Counted from the stretch's first letter, positions 1-12,466 are shown. The stretch: DNA of 64,000 nucleotides from Plantago ovata (GCA_028274465.1 CM051457.1:110917982-110981981), one strand, 5' to 3'. The notes: a model not told the origin generated them from the letters alone. Translations and numbers: made by a program.

Positions 1-929
1 CCTTGGAGAAGTCTCCTTTACTCCATGTTAGAGAGGAAAGTGTCATTTGTTGGATTTAACATGAGAAGTCATATTCTTTTTGTCCAAAAAAAAAAAAAAA
101 AAAAAAGAAAAGAAAAAGATACACGCGAGAATGAGCCACATGACTTGAAAGATTGTTCTAAACTTCGAGTCTTCAACCCTTCTCATTTTGTAATTGAAGT
201 GGCTGATTAGAAGGCACGAGGGTAGCAGTCATTACTCTACACCCGGAGTATGTTGCAACTTGCAACAGAAGCGATTAAGCGAAAATATTCACTTGGTAAA
301 ACAATCGAGACAAAAGTAACATCTACTGAGGAAAAAAGAAATGTAGTCTCTCAAATTGCATACAATATAATAGGCATACAAAATTGCATACAAAATAATA
401 GGCATATATATATATGCATGCAATTGCATATGCAAATAACGGAACTGCACACAACTAGTATAGTAGACTAGATCCACCTAAGAGTTTTCAGCTTTTAGCA
501 GGCCCTCCATATTCATCTGCTGCCCGGTTGACACGCTGCTGAGCAATTGGTAATGATTCGCCCGAGTCCTAGAAAGGCGGATATACAAGAAATTCAAGAT
601 CAACTTGACAGCGGACCTCAATCACAAGCGTTGTGTTGCCAATCCATGGAGCAAATCACATAATTAAATAAAATAGGGAGCCTGATGGGGAGTACTTTTG
701 GACAAGCTAAGAGAATTCATCAGATTCGAACAGGTGAAGATTCCCCTTTCTACATGAGTTTTTCAGTGTGATAACAACAAAGATTTATAACATGATTCAA
801 TTTACAAGAGGAATTCTATGTACTTACATGTAACATTATTTTGGTAACATCTAATACCGTGTAATATAGTTTTACGAATGCACACTGTTCATGTTGTCTA
901 GCAACAAATACAACAGGTAATGTCACTAT
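1..929. other. Intergenic / 3' flank of the transporter gene
   Basis: I see no supportable gene here. The stretch is AT-rich, with a poly-A run near 87-105 and a TA-rich patch near 400-420. The right part is probably the 3' UTR and downstream flank of the minus-strand transporter that ends at 930. Confidence 0.5.
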
Positions 930-3900
930 TTAGAGGCGAACTGAACCAGCCTCGTCAGCAGGTGCTCTATGATAAACAATTGACACATTTGAACTTACAG
1001 GATTGGCATGATATTGGCCATAGAATGCGTAGATGCCAATTGTTACAATGCTGAGGATAACAAATCTCATCCAGGCTTCATAGTGTAGCTGCAAAGAAAA
1101 CAGAAAGATATAAAATGGGTGCTACAATCATGAAGCTCAGTTTTACAACTACAGCTTAAGATGCTGAAAAGGTCAAGCTGAGGTACCTGGGCGAATAAAA
1201 ACATGTTGACGAAAATGCTCAAGCATGGTACTATCGGAACTCCAGGACAAGAAAAACCAGGTGGTCGGGCGTAGTCCTAGAAAAATAAAGTCACCTTAGT
1301 CAGCAATTAGACTTAGCAAATTATGCCTGTGAAAATACTTAATGTGCTTCTGAACCATATCATGAGAGTGTGTTCAAAGCCAACTTATGCAATTACTTCT
1401 TTAAATCAAGGACTCCTAACATCTCATCTCCCCTTCTCAGCTTCATCCATCATATATCACTCTAAATCCATTTGCAAAGAGGTTATAAAGAATTATGTCA
1501 AGCATGTGATACCAAATTTATTATTTACCTGCCGTAGACTAATAGCAGCAGCAGCTGCGATAGCAACAACAGCCGCTACAATCATGAAAATGAATGAAGC
1601 ACTATAACGGAAGAGGACACCAGCGACAAAACCGGAACATGCTATTGCAAGGAGATATATGATTCCTTCCCCCCTTTCAGAAATAAATCTTCTTGGTGTC
1701 TGACTTGAAGATTTATCGGTCCAGCGGAGAGCTACAACACATGCAGAAACAACTGAATACCCTGTCTGGTACAAACAAGTAACAAATGTGTCAATTTTCA
1801 TTCTCATCAATCAAACTACATATTTTGTGCATTTATATCTATAAACTATCCCACAACAACAGATCTCTAGCTTTCAAATGCCCATCCAGTTCCCATAAAA
1901 GCAGAAAGCTATAAAGCATGCATTTTAGTAAGTTGTAAATGATGTAATATGTTCCTACTATTCAGTTCAAATGAAATAAACAAGAAACTATCTGAAATGT
2001 ACATACCAAGGTTCCAACTGAGAGAATATGAGAGAGCACATGCACATTAAGAAGACATGCCAAGACGCCAGCAACAAGACCAACCCAAACTTGCGAATGA
2101 ACTGGGGTGTGTTGTTTCGGATGTACTCTGGAAAATATAGCTGGTAGTAAACCATCCCTCCCAAGTCCAAGGTATAACCGAGACTACTAAGAATAATCGA
2201 GCAATCAATTTCTGTCCATAATTGAGTGAAGCACAAAACACGATTTAACTGCAGTTTACCTGAACATAGAGCCCAACTAAAAGCGTTGTTGTAAGTCCAG
2301 CAACGGCACCAAAACTGATCAGCACAGATACATATTTCAGGCCCTTGGATTTGAAAGCTTCAGCCAAGGGAGCATCTTCACCTAGATACTGATATGGAAC
2401 CATTCCAGTAATCACCAAGCAGACTGCTATGTATAGTGCAATACAAACCAAGAGGCTACCTATTATTCCAAATGGCAAGTCCCTCTGAAACACAAAATCA
2501 GCAAGCATCCAATGGAGATTAATTCAAGTCTGAATCATGAAACATGATTATCACACTATTAGCATGAGTTACAAAGAATTAAACCTGGGGTTTCTTGGCT
2601 TCTTCAGCAGAATTAGCAACAGCATCAAATCCTACGTACGCAAAGAAAACCACTGTTGCTCCGGTCAATATGGATTTCGAACCATTTGGGATGAAAGGAC
2701 TCCAATTTGCAACATCAACCTTAAACGCTCCGACAACAATAACGAAAAGAACAATGATCACCTGCAGACAATGACATATTACATCATCCATATGTGAATA
2801 TGATGGTGCTAACTGCGCAACACATTGATGCAGGAAGTTATAGGAAAAGTGTGGATCTGAAACAGTGTGTCATTCTCATTCTAGAAACGAGAATATATGA
2901 AGTAGCTCAATAAGCTGATATCAGAATAAATTCATGACAATATATTACTGTACTAGAACCATTGTCCTTTCTCAGATAGAAGTAGCTCAATAAGCTGATA
3001 TCAGAATAAATTCATGACAATATATTAGTGCACTAGAACCATTGTCCTTTCTCAGATATGATCTGAATTTTCATGTTTCCTGACCTGCGTTAGAGAAGCT
3101 ATATATATATGTGTCATGGATACAGTGCAAAGCACATTTCACTTATTTGGTTGGAAAAGTAAGATCTCAATAATCCACGATATTCATCAAGGACTTTAAA
3201 ATCAACTCTTAGAAAGGCACCTCATTATGTGGATCACAAAGATAGAGTAGATTTTCTCCACAACCAGTATCATTTTTTACATGTACATGCCTCTCAACCA
3301 AAAAAGTAACCACTGTTAGAAATTCATACCAATAATCTGAACCTTGTGGTTCAGTCATCTTCATTGATATAAATAAGACTTAAAGAGGTCCCAATAATTA
3401 ATGGTGCAACTGATACCACACAGTGCTTCTGAATGTAATATGATTAACAGCTGAATGACCTTGATTACCAGTTTCATTCAAAACAAAGTTGGAATTTAAA
3501 GCAAAAAGAAGGTGAGATGGATGAACCTTCGTTACTGTCATAATTGAGTTCAATAATGAAGACTCTCCAACGCCACGGCATAGAACCAAAGTCAGAAGAA
3601 CTAGTATAACAGGAGCTAATAGGTTAATAGATAATGCTCCAAGAACTTGTTCGCCATGCCCCACCCAGCTTGGAATGTTACCCGTGAGGAAGGGAATCAT
3701 CTCTAAAATGGTAACCACATAGCCGGCCAAGCTGCGAGCTATGCTAGCAGCACCAATATGATAGTCAAGCATCAATTGAGCAAACACAAGAAACGCAGTG
3801 AGCTCGTTGAAAGCTGAATACGTGTACAGATATGCTCCCCCAACAACTGCTGGAAACCGAGAGGCCAGCTCAGCATAACAGAGTGCATTCAGCACACATG

Positions 3901-4466
3901 AAGCTCCGGCAATGATAAAACTAAGTGTAACTCCTGCATTAATGGCATCACAAAAATATTTAGTCCAGTCCACAAATACATAATCAGTAAGCGATAAGGC
4001 TTCTACGTTCGCACAAATGCATAATCTCTATCTCTGTAGCTCAAACTATTTTAAGTTAAAACACTCAATCAGTACCACTACTACTAAACCAGAATTCTAA
4101 AGTTCCATTAACATTTTAACATTTCATCCGATTAAATTAAAAGCTACTACTAAAATACTAATACATAACACAAAAATAATAAAATCCAAAACCGAACAAA
4201 TGGATAATCAACTCACCAGGACCAACATCGCGAGCCACGGTTCCAGTAACGACGAAAATGCCGGCGCCAATGGAAGCGCCAATGCCAATTAGGATGAGAT
4301 CGAACAGTCCCAATCGACGGACGAGTCCCTCGCCGGAATTCGTACGAACAGAGCTCTCAGACGGCGGAGGTAAGGGCTTGGACCTCGTCGCCGATGACCA
4401 GAAACGAGAGCAGAACGGCGTTGATGACGTCATTTGATGATGTTGTACCAGTCTGTGTGTGGTCAA
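930..4466 (-). CDS. Cationic amino acid transporter, CAT2/CAT4-like (8 exons, intact)
   Basis: Likely an APC-superfamily permease moving basic amino acids across the tonoplast or another membrane; the family assignment is firm, the membrane is inferred from the CAT2-4 clade. Exons on the minus strand: 4466 (or 4433)-4217, 3933-3527, 2761-2585, 2484-2260, 2183-2007, 1765-1529, 1276-1187, 1088-930. All introns are GT/AG and phases add up to 573 codons, or 562 aa plus stop from the second Met at 4433, which begins MTSSTPF and is my preferred start. Exon 1 carries the first transmembrane motif GIGASIGAGIFVVTG. Exon 2 has AELASRFP and many hydrophobic helices, exon 3 has FFAYVGFDAVANSAEE, and the last exon encodes the hydrophobic C-terminal segment with FVILSIVTIGIYAFYGQYH. 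Length is in the family range (about 570-640 aa). No lesion is seen. The Arabidopsis member it corresponds to cannot be settled by eye. Confidence 0.9.
2899..3058. repeat. 80-bp tandem duplication inside a CAT intron
   Basis: Two adjacent copies of an 80-bp unit beginning GAAGTAGCTCAATAAGC lie at 2899-2978 and 2979-3058 in the 765-bp intron between transporter exons 2 and 3. Only a few bases differ, so the duplication is fairly young. A related 24-30 bp piece containing CATTGTTCTTTCTCAGATATG recurs near 9065, so part of the unit may come from a dispersed repeat. Confidence 0.85.
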
Positions 4467-5945
4467 ATCAAATCATTCACGGAAATTAGTTTGGGCGATG
4501 TGTATATATATACGTATAGCATTTCATCAGAATGTACAATTGTTTAATGCGGTGTGCTTCTTAGGTTGGTACCATGGCAAATAATTAATTTTAATTCCTT
4601 TTTTTGAGAAAAGTTAATTTGGGAAGATATACTACTCTCCGATACATTATGCATCTAATCTACCATATCATCCAACTACATAGCAATGTTTTTTAAAAAA
4701 AAAGTTAGTACTACATACTTATAGTAATAATATATTGACATGTGTATTTGGAAGTTCACTGTCTAGCAACAATTTTCATTTTGTTTGGAATATTTGACTC
4801 GCATGCTTGACTTGAGACTTTTATTTTATCAGATTTTGTTAGCTTGTAGTAATTGTTAAGACTTGAACTTCGTTTTTAATTAAGTTCTTTATTTTCAAAA
4901 AATATTGAGATAATGTATCTTATCATATATCCCCGACTTAATTTTAACCTTTTTTTCCTTAAAAATATCTCAAATTAGTTTTAAAATTTAAAAAATTAAT
5001 TTTAGGGAAGCCCATTGAGTAATATCTACTCATCGGTTTTATTAGATTGTATATCAAAATCTCCAGATAACATTTATTCCCTTTATTTGTATCAATCCGC
5101 TCTCTTTAAAATGCGAGCCCTTCTTTAAGGATACGTTCTGGCAATAGTAAAATTGTTATGGCACCATAAATTGCTTTTTAACGCTCAGGCCTTCACTTCC
5201 CTCTGTTACTCTGTCTCTCTCTAGACGTTCCTGGTCTGTTGTCACGCTTCTCCTGCAAGACTCCCGTCAATCCACATCAAATGTAAGCTTGAACTTCTCT
5301 CCTGTTTCTCTATTTGATTCCAACCAGCTTTTTTTCTTTCTTTTTCATGCATGTGAGTTTTGCTAAATGGTTGTTGTCTTGTTGATCCATTCATGAATGC
5401 TTTGTCTTTGTTAAACAAGTTGAATTCTGCGCTGGTTTTTGTTTATTTTGCGATTGGATTTTGGAAGGACAAAGGTTCAAGCGTTTGTTCCTTGTGATTT
5501 TGCCTGCTTTTAAAACTGATTGTTATTCTGTATATATGTTCTTTTACTTGTGTGCATTAGATTTATTGATCTGTTTTTAGTTTAGCTGATCATCAGAGTC
5601 TTGTGGATTTTGATGTAAATTGTTCCAAGCCGGTTTTTAAAAAATTGTGCAGATATGGCCTTAAGCTTACCACAAAATAATCATTTGCGATGCCAAATTG
5701 CGAGTAGAAAGCAACCATTTAAAATGAGCTAGCTTTAAATTCTTATGATTTAAGCTCACAGTCCTTCAATTTTTGTCTCACATAATGTTTATTTTCCATT
5801 GAATTCTTAAATATGTAATAATTTCTTTGATAGAGAAAATATATCAAAGACGATGAAAAGTTGTATAACTTGCAAGAGCACACTCTCACAGAGGACGAAG
5901 TGAATACACGGAAAATGATGGCAATCAAACATCTAAGGGAAATGA
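4467..5945. other. Intergenic, AT-rich; no gene supported
   Basis: 4467-4560 holds the transporter promoter side, with a TATATATA run near 4503-4512. The rest is AT-rich. A CT-rich stretch near 5205-5225 followed by CAAATGTAAG at about 5279 resembles a 5' UTR with a leader intron. It could be the old 5' end of the CLASSY-like remnant downstream, but nothing proves the link. Confidence 0.4.
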
Positions 5946-6747
5946 TGCATGGTGTTTGTGCACTACTACAAAGGTGATAGCTTGTCTGAACTCCCTGGAG
6001 TTGTGGATTTTTCTGTTTTCCTTCACGTCGGTAAGAACCAAGAAGAATTGGTTGAGAAAGAGTTGAAGGAGTTGAATGCATGCACGAACATGAAACAATT
6101 AAATCAAAAAGTAGGTTTAGCATCAATGCGGCAACCAATCCTATTTACCTTCATCCCACATTGAAGAGGAATCCTGGGGCGGGGACAAATTTGGTTTTAA
6201 CAACGAAAATATGGATGACGTGTGGCAGAATTTTGATGTCCCGGAAGGCACAAAGGCTAATTTCTATCTCAATCTTCTCAATTTTTGCGAATATAGATGG
6301 GAGAAGCTATTGTTTTTTAGCTAATTCCATGTGCCCTTGAATTTTTTGGTGAGAATATAATTAAATGACTTGTAAGTTGAAGGGTTACATCCTTGGAAGA
6401 GAGATGTTCTTGACCACTGCAGGTAGATCTGTAGCTGCTGCGAAACGAGACCATTCAATAGAGAAATTTAATAATTCACCTGAGGCCAGCTCGAGTGTTG
6501 TTTGGTTCTATTACAGCAGCATGCGGTGAAGGAATTTATCTAGTTGGAGCTAGATGTGTTCATTGCAATATCCTTGTGTTGTGTGACTAGGCAAGCTTTG
6601 GGGCGAGCATTTAGACCTGGTCAGGTTAAAATTGTGTACGCTTACAGATTGGTTGCTTCTGGCTCACTGGAAGAAGAGGATCATGGGACGTGCTCTAGGA
6701 AAGAGTGCATACCCAAGGCTGAGTTCGATCATCTTCCCTCATGTTAA
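5946..6747 (+). pseudogene. CLASSY-like SNF2 chromatin remodeller, C-terminal remnant
   Basis: Pieces in three frames match the SNF2 helicase C-terminal half of CLSY-type proteins, which recruit Pol IV in RNA-directed DNA methylation. In order: YKGDSLSELPGVVDFSVFLH (about 5968-6027), an EKELKELNACTNMKQLNQ segment, a frame change to NFYLNLLNFCEYRWEKLLFFS ending in a stop near 6320, GREMFLTTAGRS (about 6400-6430), IEKFNNSPE (about 6459-6485), [10 protein letters not shown], then [20 protein letters not shown] near 6592-6651 and [14 protein letters not shown]. The last block is the arginine-finger motif VI region. No N-terminal half or ATP-binding motif is present nearby and the frame breaks repeatedly, so this is a degraded fragment. 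The CLSY subfamily rather than generic SNF2 is inferred from the [11 protein letters not shown] tail. Confidence 0.72.
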
Positions 6748-7288
6748 TGCGCGCTTCTTTGCGCAGTCAAGAGCTAACAATAACTCAAGAAGGATGCTGA
6801 AACCATAAATTAACCGATTTATGTTGATGCATGTATTTATTGTTTTTCTTTGTTGATTACTTGATTTAGTAGCTCTTATAACCGGGTCGGGTCGGAAATA
6901 TGGATGGCTCGAAGTTCTATGGCCGGGCTGGGTCATGCTAGCAAACGAGTTTGACAGGGGGTAGGCCAAGCTGGCCTATTCAGGCAAAAATCAACAACCA
7001 GAATTCTTACCGGACCAGGTCATACATGAAACCGACCGGGCCATGACGAAAATCCACCGGGTCGAGTTTTATGTCCGGGTCGGGTCGAAACCCGGCTAGG
7101 GGGGCAAGCCGGACAGTTGGCTCTAGTGAAACAGCACTTAATGTCTGAAACAACACAACTGTTGGTGAAAAGAGGCCTGCATTTCTTACCTTTTTGAAGT
7201 GTTGCACGTTGATTAGTATAAAACTATAAATAGCCTGATTTACATAAAATGAAACATACAAATTCTTGAAACCACATCGGTCAATTTT
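6748..7288. other. Intergenic with G/C-rich GGGTCGGG repeats
   Basis: 6880-7110 contains several copies of CGGGTCGGGTCG and its complement in an otherwise AT-rich background. This looks like part of a transposable-element-derived repeat, but I cannot define ends. 7190-7288 probably holds the 5' flank or intron of the F-box copy. Confidence 0.35.
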
Positions 7289-8844
7289 CTGACAGAATCA
7301 TCGAGGAGAAATCTCTGCCGACTCGCAAAAGAAAAGTAAACAACACAGATCAGATTAGCGAAGATCGGATTAACGATCTACATGAGAGTGTTATAAGCAA
7401 CATTCTTTCGAGATTAACAGTGGAGGATGCTGTGCGAACGAGTTCTCTGTCATGGGGTTGGAGGTACAAATGGACTTTGATTGACAAGGTGCAGATCAAT
7501 GACATACCGCTCATTACCAAAAGAAACAAGGATGCAGCTTTCATTAACTTTGTCGAAAGGGTCCTACTTCATACACAGCATGCGACAAGTTTCGATCTTT
7601 TTCTGCATAGAAACTATGGTCCACGTCGCATAGGAGGTTGGATATCTCATGTAGTAGACCGAAAGAACCTTCAGTGTCTCAGGTTACATTATTTCTGGGA
7701 ATATGGCTTCGTCTTCCCGCATCAGGAACTTCTCGCCTGCACTGAACTCAGAGAATTACAGTTGAACTCGCATTGCATACTCAATTTGCCTGTCACAAAT
7801 TCCTTTCCTAACCTCTTTGATTTGTATCTTAATGGTGTTATTGTTGTGAACAAGAATCCTGATACAGACACAATGATACTAAACTTCCCGGTCCTCAAAT
7901 CATTGACATTGGAAGGTTGTAGATGGCAGAAGGTGAAGGTTGTTGAAGTGAATGCTCCTTCACTCACTACATTCAATTCTGGCTCGCGAGATTACATTGG
8001 AATAGATATTTGTGAATACTCGATCTGGATCATTGGAGCTAGGATAACCAAGTTTAACTCTGACGGTGGACGGCTAGAAGACAATGTTATTAGCAACAGA
8101 CAACCATTGTTTCTGCAGTTTTCACCAATAGTTACAACGCGGCTTTGGATAATAGGTTACTCGCAGAAAGTGATAACATAGCCCAAAGACTAATGAAAGG
8201 AATGCTGAATTTAGAGGAGCTGAAGATATCATGTCGTATGGCGAAGGTCTGTTCTCGTACATACATTGCAATGATCAGTTTGCGATATGTTCTGTCCAGT
8301 GCTTTAACTTTTTATAATCTTCTTTCCTGTGTGAAGGCTTTTATGCAGTCCAAAGGACGCCTTCCTGTTTGCCAGTACAACAAATTGCAGCGGCTGAATT
8401 TGTGTTCGTATGCTCCTTTCGGATGGAGTACCGAAGCAGTATGCAATTTACTCTATGCAGCACCATATCTGAAGTTTTTTACCATAGATTTGGTAAACTT
8501 ATGAACAGCACTTGATTATTACTACTTCTTTCCTAGTACATAAGATTTATAACTAATATGTATAACTTATATCCTGGTAATAGATTGATCGAACCAATGA
8601 TATAGTGATGGAACCTGTGCCAAGCTGTATAGTGCACCAGTTGGAGGAAGTAAAGTTCATCTACAAAGCATACAGACATCCTCATCAACTTCATGTTGAG
8701 AAGTTTCTGTTGAAAAATGGATCCAAACTGAAGAAATGTTACATATCCGGTGATGGTGGAGTTGAAAGAAATGCAATCGTGGCGAAGTTATCAGACATCA
8801 TTCCTAAATCTTCAACCTGCGTGATATCTGCTGCTACAAATTGA
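7289..8844 (+). pseudogene. F-box/LRR protein, copy 1 (start codon lost, one frameshift)
   Basis: F-box/LRR proteins of this kind serve as substrate adaptors of SCF ubiquitin ligases. The F-box reads LHESVISNILSRLTVEDAVR, followed by SSLSWGWRYKW, then LRR segments such as LNFPVLKSLTLEGCRW and a C-terminal FBD-like part. Exons by comparison with copy 2: about 7289-8246, 8337-8492 and 8584-8844; introns are GT/AG. Two lesions are seen. The ATG used by copy 2 (ACAGAATCATGAATGAG) reads ACAGAATCATCGAGGAG here, and no other in-frame ATG follows the upstream stop. One base is missing near 8098-8103 relative to copy 2, which moves the frame and gives a stop at about 8179-8181. The 3' part stays open in the other frame, ending at TGA 8842-8844. 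An undetected upstream exon could supply a start but would not repair the frameshift. Confidence 0.75.
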
Positions 8845-9633
8845 TATAAACAGCATTGTTCAAATATTGTTGTCACTGTAATGTTTACATAGCCTGTTGT
8901 CACTGTAATGTTTACATAGCCTGATAGCCTATTGCTTCTCGATTTTTCAATATGCACAATTAATCCTAATGTTCTGGAACTTATCCCTACGGTATGTGCT
9001 TGCTTGCTTTTCTTCCTCAGCTCAATGATATATGCTGTTTTTTAAATTTTTACTCTACTAGAAGCATTGTTCTTTCTCAGATATGTTATGAATTTTTATG
9101 CTTTTTGAAGTAACTGAAGTGTAATACTTGTACGGGATTGATCGAACACAGAAAGCATACGCATCCCGAGCATGAACTGAACACAAATATGTAAACAAAT
9201 TAAGGCGATGGCATTTGTTGTTGTTCTCTACCAGTCCATGAGCCCCTGATATAGTGAGATCAACAATTTTCAGAATATACTGATCAGTTCTTTAGGTAGA
9301 AAATAAATTAACTTGAGAACAAGCTAGAATAACTCTGCAACCAATCTCTCAGAGCCTCATCATTGTCATTGTAATCCTAGCAGAGAGTTTTAAGGTGTAA
9401 ACATTATGTATGTATGACACCGGATTTATGTAAAACAGCAAATCCATGATCAACACGACTCAGGTGACAGCAGTACTTCATCACAAAATTCGAAATACTA
9501 AAATAAGATATAGCACAGAATAATTAAGGTAACAAAAAAAACACAAAATACAATTAATGACAAGAGTATAAATAATTCACCATGCATTCATGGACTTACA
9601 AAACTCATGCATAAACATTAATATTACATCTAG
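8845..9633. other. Intergenic between convergent genes
   Basis: A short tandem duplication (TTGTTGTCACTGTAATGTTTACATAGCC) lies at about 8866-8922. No further gene is seen; the right end is the 3' flank of the RING gene. Confidence 0.4.
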
Positions 9634-10596
9634 TTACACAGTAGACAGCTTGTAACGACAGAGGGGGCACATAGAGCTAGTGTTCAACCATCGAACGATA
9701 CATTCTTCATGGAAAACATGCGAGCACCCCATCTTCCTCAACTGCACTCCTCCTCCTCCGTCTCTCAAATCTTCCAGACACACGCTACACGTTGACGTCT
9801 TCAACTCCTCGTCTGAGGATAACTCATGTACATTCACGCGTTCCAACTCTTCAATTGCTGATTTCGAAGCTGGCTTGTAGTTGTTTTTCAGCACTGCCTC
9901 AGCCAATAACTCTTGCTCCGTCCGTGGCCTCTTGATCGCTCTCTCATACTCGTCCTCAAACTCTTCAGAACCCAACTTCTTATTTTCAGCATACCAAGAA
10001 ATCCATGCGTCCATCTCATCCTTTGGCAATTTGACTCTCTTTTCGATAAACAGATCCAAACAAACAGTACTACTAGTTGTGGAGACGGAGATCAATCGTT
10101 TCAAGAAATCGCCTAATCGTGCAATGGTCTCGTCCTTGGACAGTGAAACGTCGCTCGAGTACTTCTTTAACTCCGGTTGGATTTGGGTCTCCAAGTAACG
10201 AACACACTCGAGTTGAAACGGGACGTAACGAGAGCCAAGAAGGACAGAAAGTATATTGGACAACAAGCGAGGTTTAGTGGTGTTGATGGAAGAGGTTTTG
10301 AAGGGGTCGGTTGTGAACCTTTCATGTAGTAAGAGACCTTCGAAAGGGGTGTTAGTATGATCTTCTTCTGAGTGGTAGGAAACACGAACTTGGAGTGAAA
10401 TTGACAGAGATTTTGTTGTTGCTGATGATGATCGAATAATGTTCTTCTTCTTCTTCTCGTGTGGTAAAGAATGTCTCGTTTGTCTAGCCTGAAGGGTGAT
10501 TTGATAATTCTCATGGGAATTTAGAGGTGCAACCCAAGATAACGGCGAAGAAGAAATTGTTGTTGCTTTGCTTTGTTGGTGGAGAAAGATGATCAA
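9634..10596 (-). CDS. RING-H2 E3 ubiquitin ligase-like protein (single exon)
   Basis: A 320-aa intact reading frame without introns. The C-terminus holds a complete C3H2C3 RING-H2 finger: Cys270, Cys273, Cys291, His293, His296, Cys299, Cys310, Cys313, with Trp302 and Pro311 in their usual places, as expected for binding an E2 enzyme. The preceding 260 residues have no domain I recognise: basic and Ser/Thr-rich to about residue 60, then mixed charged sequence with EFEDEYERAIKRPRTEQELL just before the RING. No signal peptide or membrane helix is evident, so a soluble protein is inferred. The Met at 10596 is the first in frame; a 17-bp direct repeat (GGTGGAGAAAGATGATCAAT) straddles the start. 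Plant RING-H2 proteins of this layout are numerous and the substrate is unknown. Confidence 0.85.
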   Translation of the reverse strand: MIIFLHQQSKATTISSSPLSWVAPLNSHENYQITLQARQTRHSLPHEKKKKNIIRSSSATTKSLSISLQVRVSYHSEEDHTNTPFEGLLLHERFTTDPFKTSSINTTKPRLLSNILSVLLGSRYVPFQLECVRYLETQIQPELKKYSSDVSLSKDETIARLGDFLKRLISVSTTSSTVCLDLFIEKRVKLPKDEMDAWISWYAENKKLGSEEFEDEYERAIKRPRTEQELLAEAVLKNNYKPASKSAIEELERVNVHELSSDEELKTSTCSVCLEDLRDGGGGVQLRKMGCSHVFHEECIVRWLNTSSMCPLCRYKLSTV

Positions 10597-11480
10597 TGGT
10601 GGAGAAAGATGATCAATCGGATGTTCGGGAAGAAGGTATATATGTAAGATGCAAATGTTTGTTAATTACTCCTTTGTACGTATATATTAATAGTCTAGAT
10701 GTTGAATCCTAGTCGATCTATACTTGTATACAAAATTACAAATTCATACATGTGGCGTGGTTACCAACTTACCATACGTCCATACGTACCATAAAAGAAT
10801 TTCTAATTCTACTACTGCCTTATTTAATCGGTATATATTGCCTATAATAACTTCTTTGTTTTAAGTTAGTTAATAAGACAAGATGTTTAACTCGGTAAAC
10901 TTGCCTTGTATTTATAAACTTTGGGAGAATTATAAACCTTGGGAGAAATAGATAGGAGGGCGGGTTGCCAATCTTATTGGGGGGCATCATCGCAAATCCA
11001 TTCCCTCTAGAACTAATTTTGACCTCCTTCGGCATTTCTTCTATAAAACTCAACATAATCGTCTCTCTCCCGACTCCCGCCACATCAGTTTTCCACTCAA
11101 TAGAATTCAAACACCAATAGCCCTCTTCAGCAGTTGAAACTCTATAGATCCCACAATTTATTTATTTTCTCACTTCTTTTTAAAATAATTATTTATTTTA
11201 TTTTAACACCGTACTATTAATTAATAATAATGATATAATATTAATTTTAAAAATTAAAATACTTGACAGATCAAAATTACAATAAATTTTAAATATTCAA
11301 AACATATTAGTAGAAATGGAAATTACGTACCACAATAAAAAAAATTACATAAAAATGGTAGAATTAGTTTTAACGTAAGTATATATTTTTTATTTTATTA
11401 GTGATTTGTAATGTTAATTTAGAAAAGTGAGTTTTGAAATAGACTAAAGCGGGTTCTTCTCAAAAAAAAAAAAAAAAGAC
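10597..11480. other. Intergenic, AT-rich; weak ORF not supported
   Basis: 10820-11110 is open on the minus strand for 96 codons, including a less AT-rich patch (10960-11100), possibly an old coding or retroelement fragment, but I recognise no domain. 11160-11430 is strongly AT-rich. Confidence 0.35.
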
Positions 11481-11496
11481 TAAAGCGGTTTTGGGA

Positions 11497-11565
11497 TGGA
11501 TGAAATTGAATGTGGATGGAAGTGCGCTACCAGAAACAAACAGAGGTGCAGCAGTGGGTTGTTCA
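11497..11565 (+). pseudogene. Non-LTR retrotransposon RNase H remnant
   Basis: A short frame reads WMKLNVDGSALPETNRGAAV, the start of the RNase H-like domain (first catalytic Asp in NVDGS) at the C-terminal end of plant LINE ORF2. It follows an A-rich run at about 11462-11477 and is cut off soon after, so only a scrap remains. Confidence 0.6.
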
Positions 11566-11780
11566 GAGATATTTTTTATTTAATTTGTTAGTAAATTTAT
11601 TTATTTCCTTAGGGTATGTTTGGTTGAGAGTGTTTTAGGCGATTACAAAATTATAAATAAGTGTTGGTCAACTCAAAAGACACTAATTTTGCACTAAAAT
11701 GTAATTGTGAAACTAAGTTGGTCCCTTTGAAAATCACCCTCTTAATTGACCCCAATAATCAATTTTCTCTTTCATAAAAG

Positions 11781-12458
11781 TAGGGGTGTTCACTGGTCCA
11801 AGATCGGGACCGAACCGGACCGAAATCGAAGTGGACCTGTACCAGAATCCTAGAATTTCTAGGACCTGAAACCAGACCTATAAGGTTCCTGTCCTGCACG
11901 AACTGGACCGGAATATTCCGGTCCGGGTCCGGTTTTGGACCACGTAGACTGGATTATATATTTTGTGCTTTTTTTTGTTAAATGACCAGATTACCAACCT
12001 AGAGAAAAAAAACTCATACACACTCATTCTCTTCAAATCAATCTCACCAAAAAACCTAGAAAACAAATTAAAGCAAACCAAACGAACAAAGATCAAATCC
12101 ATCAAAATAGTTTACATGTCCATAAAAATGTTCAAATACCTAGCTTATACCATAGTTTAATTAAAAGTAACTGAATCAAAGTAAAAAAAAAGCAAAGTCT
12201 AAATGCAAGTACTCCTAAAAAGAGTATAAATATTTCAATGGATACTTAATTAAATAAACTAATAATTACATAATATTCTATGCGTTTCGGTCCTTCTGGT
12301 TAGGGACCGAATCATTTCGGTTTTTGACCTGGACCGGAAAAGTGACAAATCCTTGGACCTGAAACCGATCCGGAAAGCATCCAGTCTGGACCGAACTGGA
12401 TCTTCCGGTCCGATTTCAGGTCCATCATACGGTCCGGTCCGATTTATGAACACCCCTG
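11781..12458. mobile_element. hAT-like MITE with 8-bp target duplication
   Basis: The element starts TAGGGGTGTTCA and ends TGAACACCCCTG, inverted repeats with one mismatch at the tip. Both sides carry the 8-bp duplication CATAAAAG (11773-11780 and 12459-12466), as expected for hAT insertion. Inner flanks hold GGACCGAACCGGACCG-type sequence in inverted orientation at both ends. At 678 bp with no transposase it is non-autonomous. Confidence 0.9.
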
Positions 12459-12466
12459 CATAAAAG

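Noticed and set aside
6880..7110. GGGTCGGG repeats as a G-quadruplex promoter element
   Set aside because: The runs are irregular and look like part of a dispersed repeat; no gene start lies at the expected place.
7420..8181. 253-codon frame as an intact F-box gene starting at 7420
   Set aside because: The first codon is GTG inside the F-box motif, not a start, and comparison with copy 2 shows a frameshift near the end.
10820..11110. 96-codon minus-strand frame as a gene
   Set aside because: No recognisable domain, and it runs into AT-rich DNA; chance or an old repeat is as likely.
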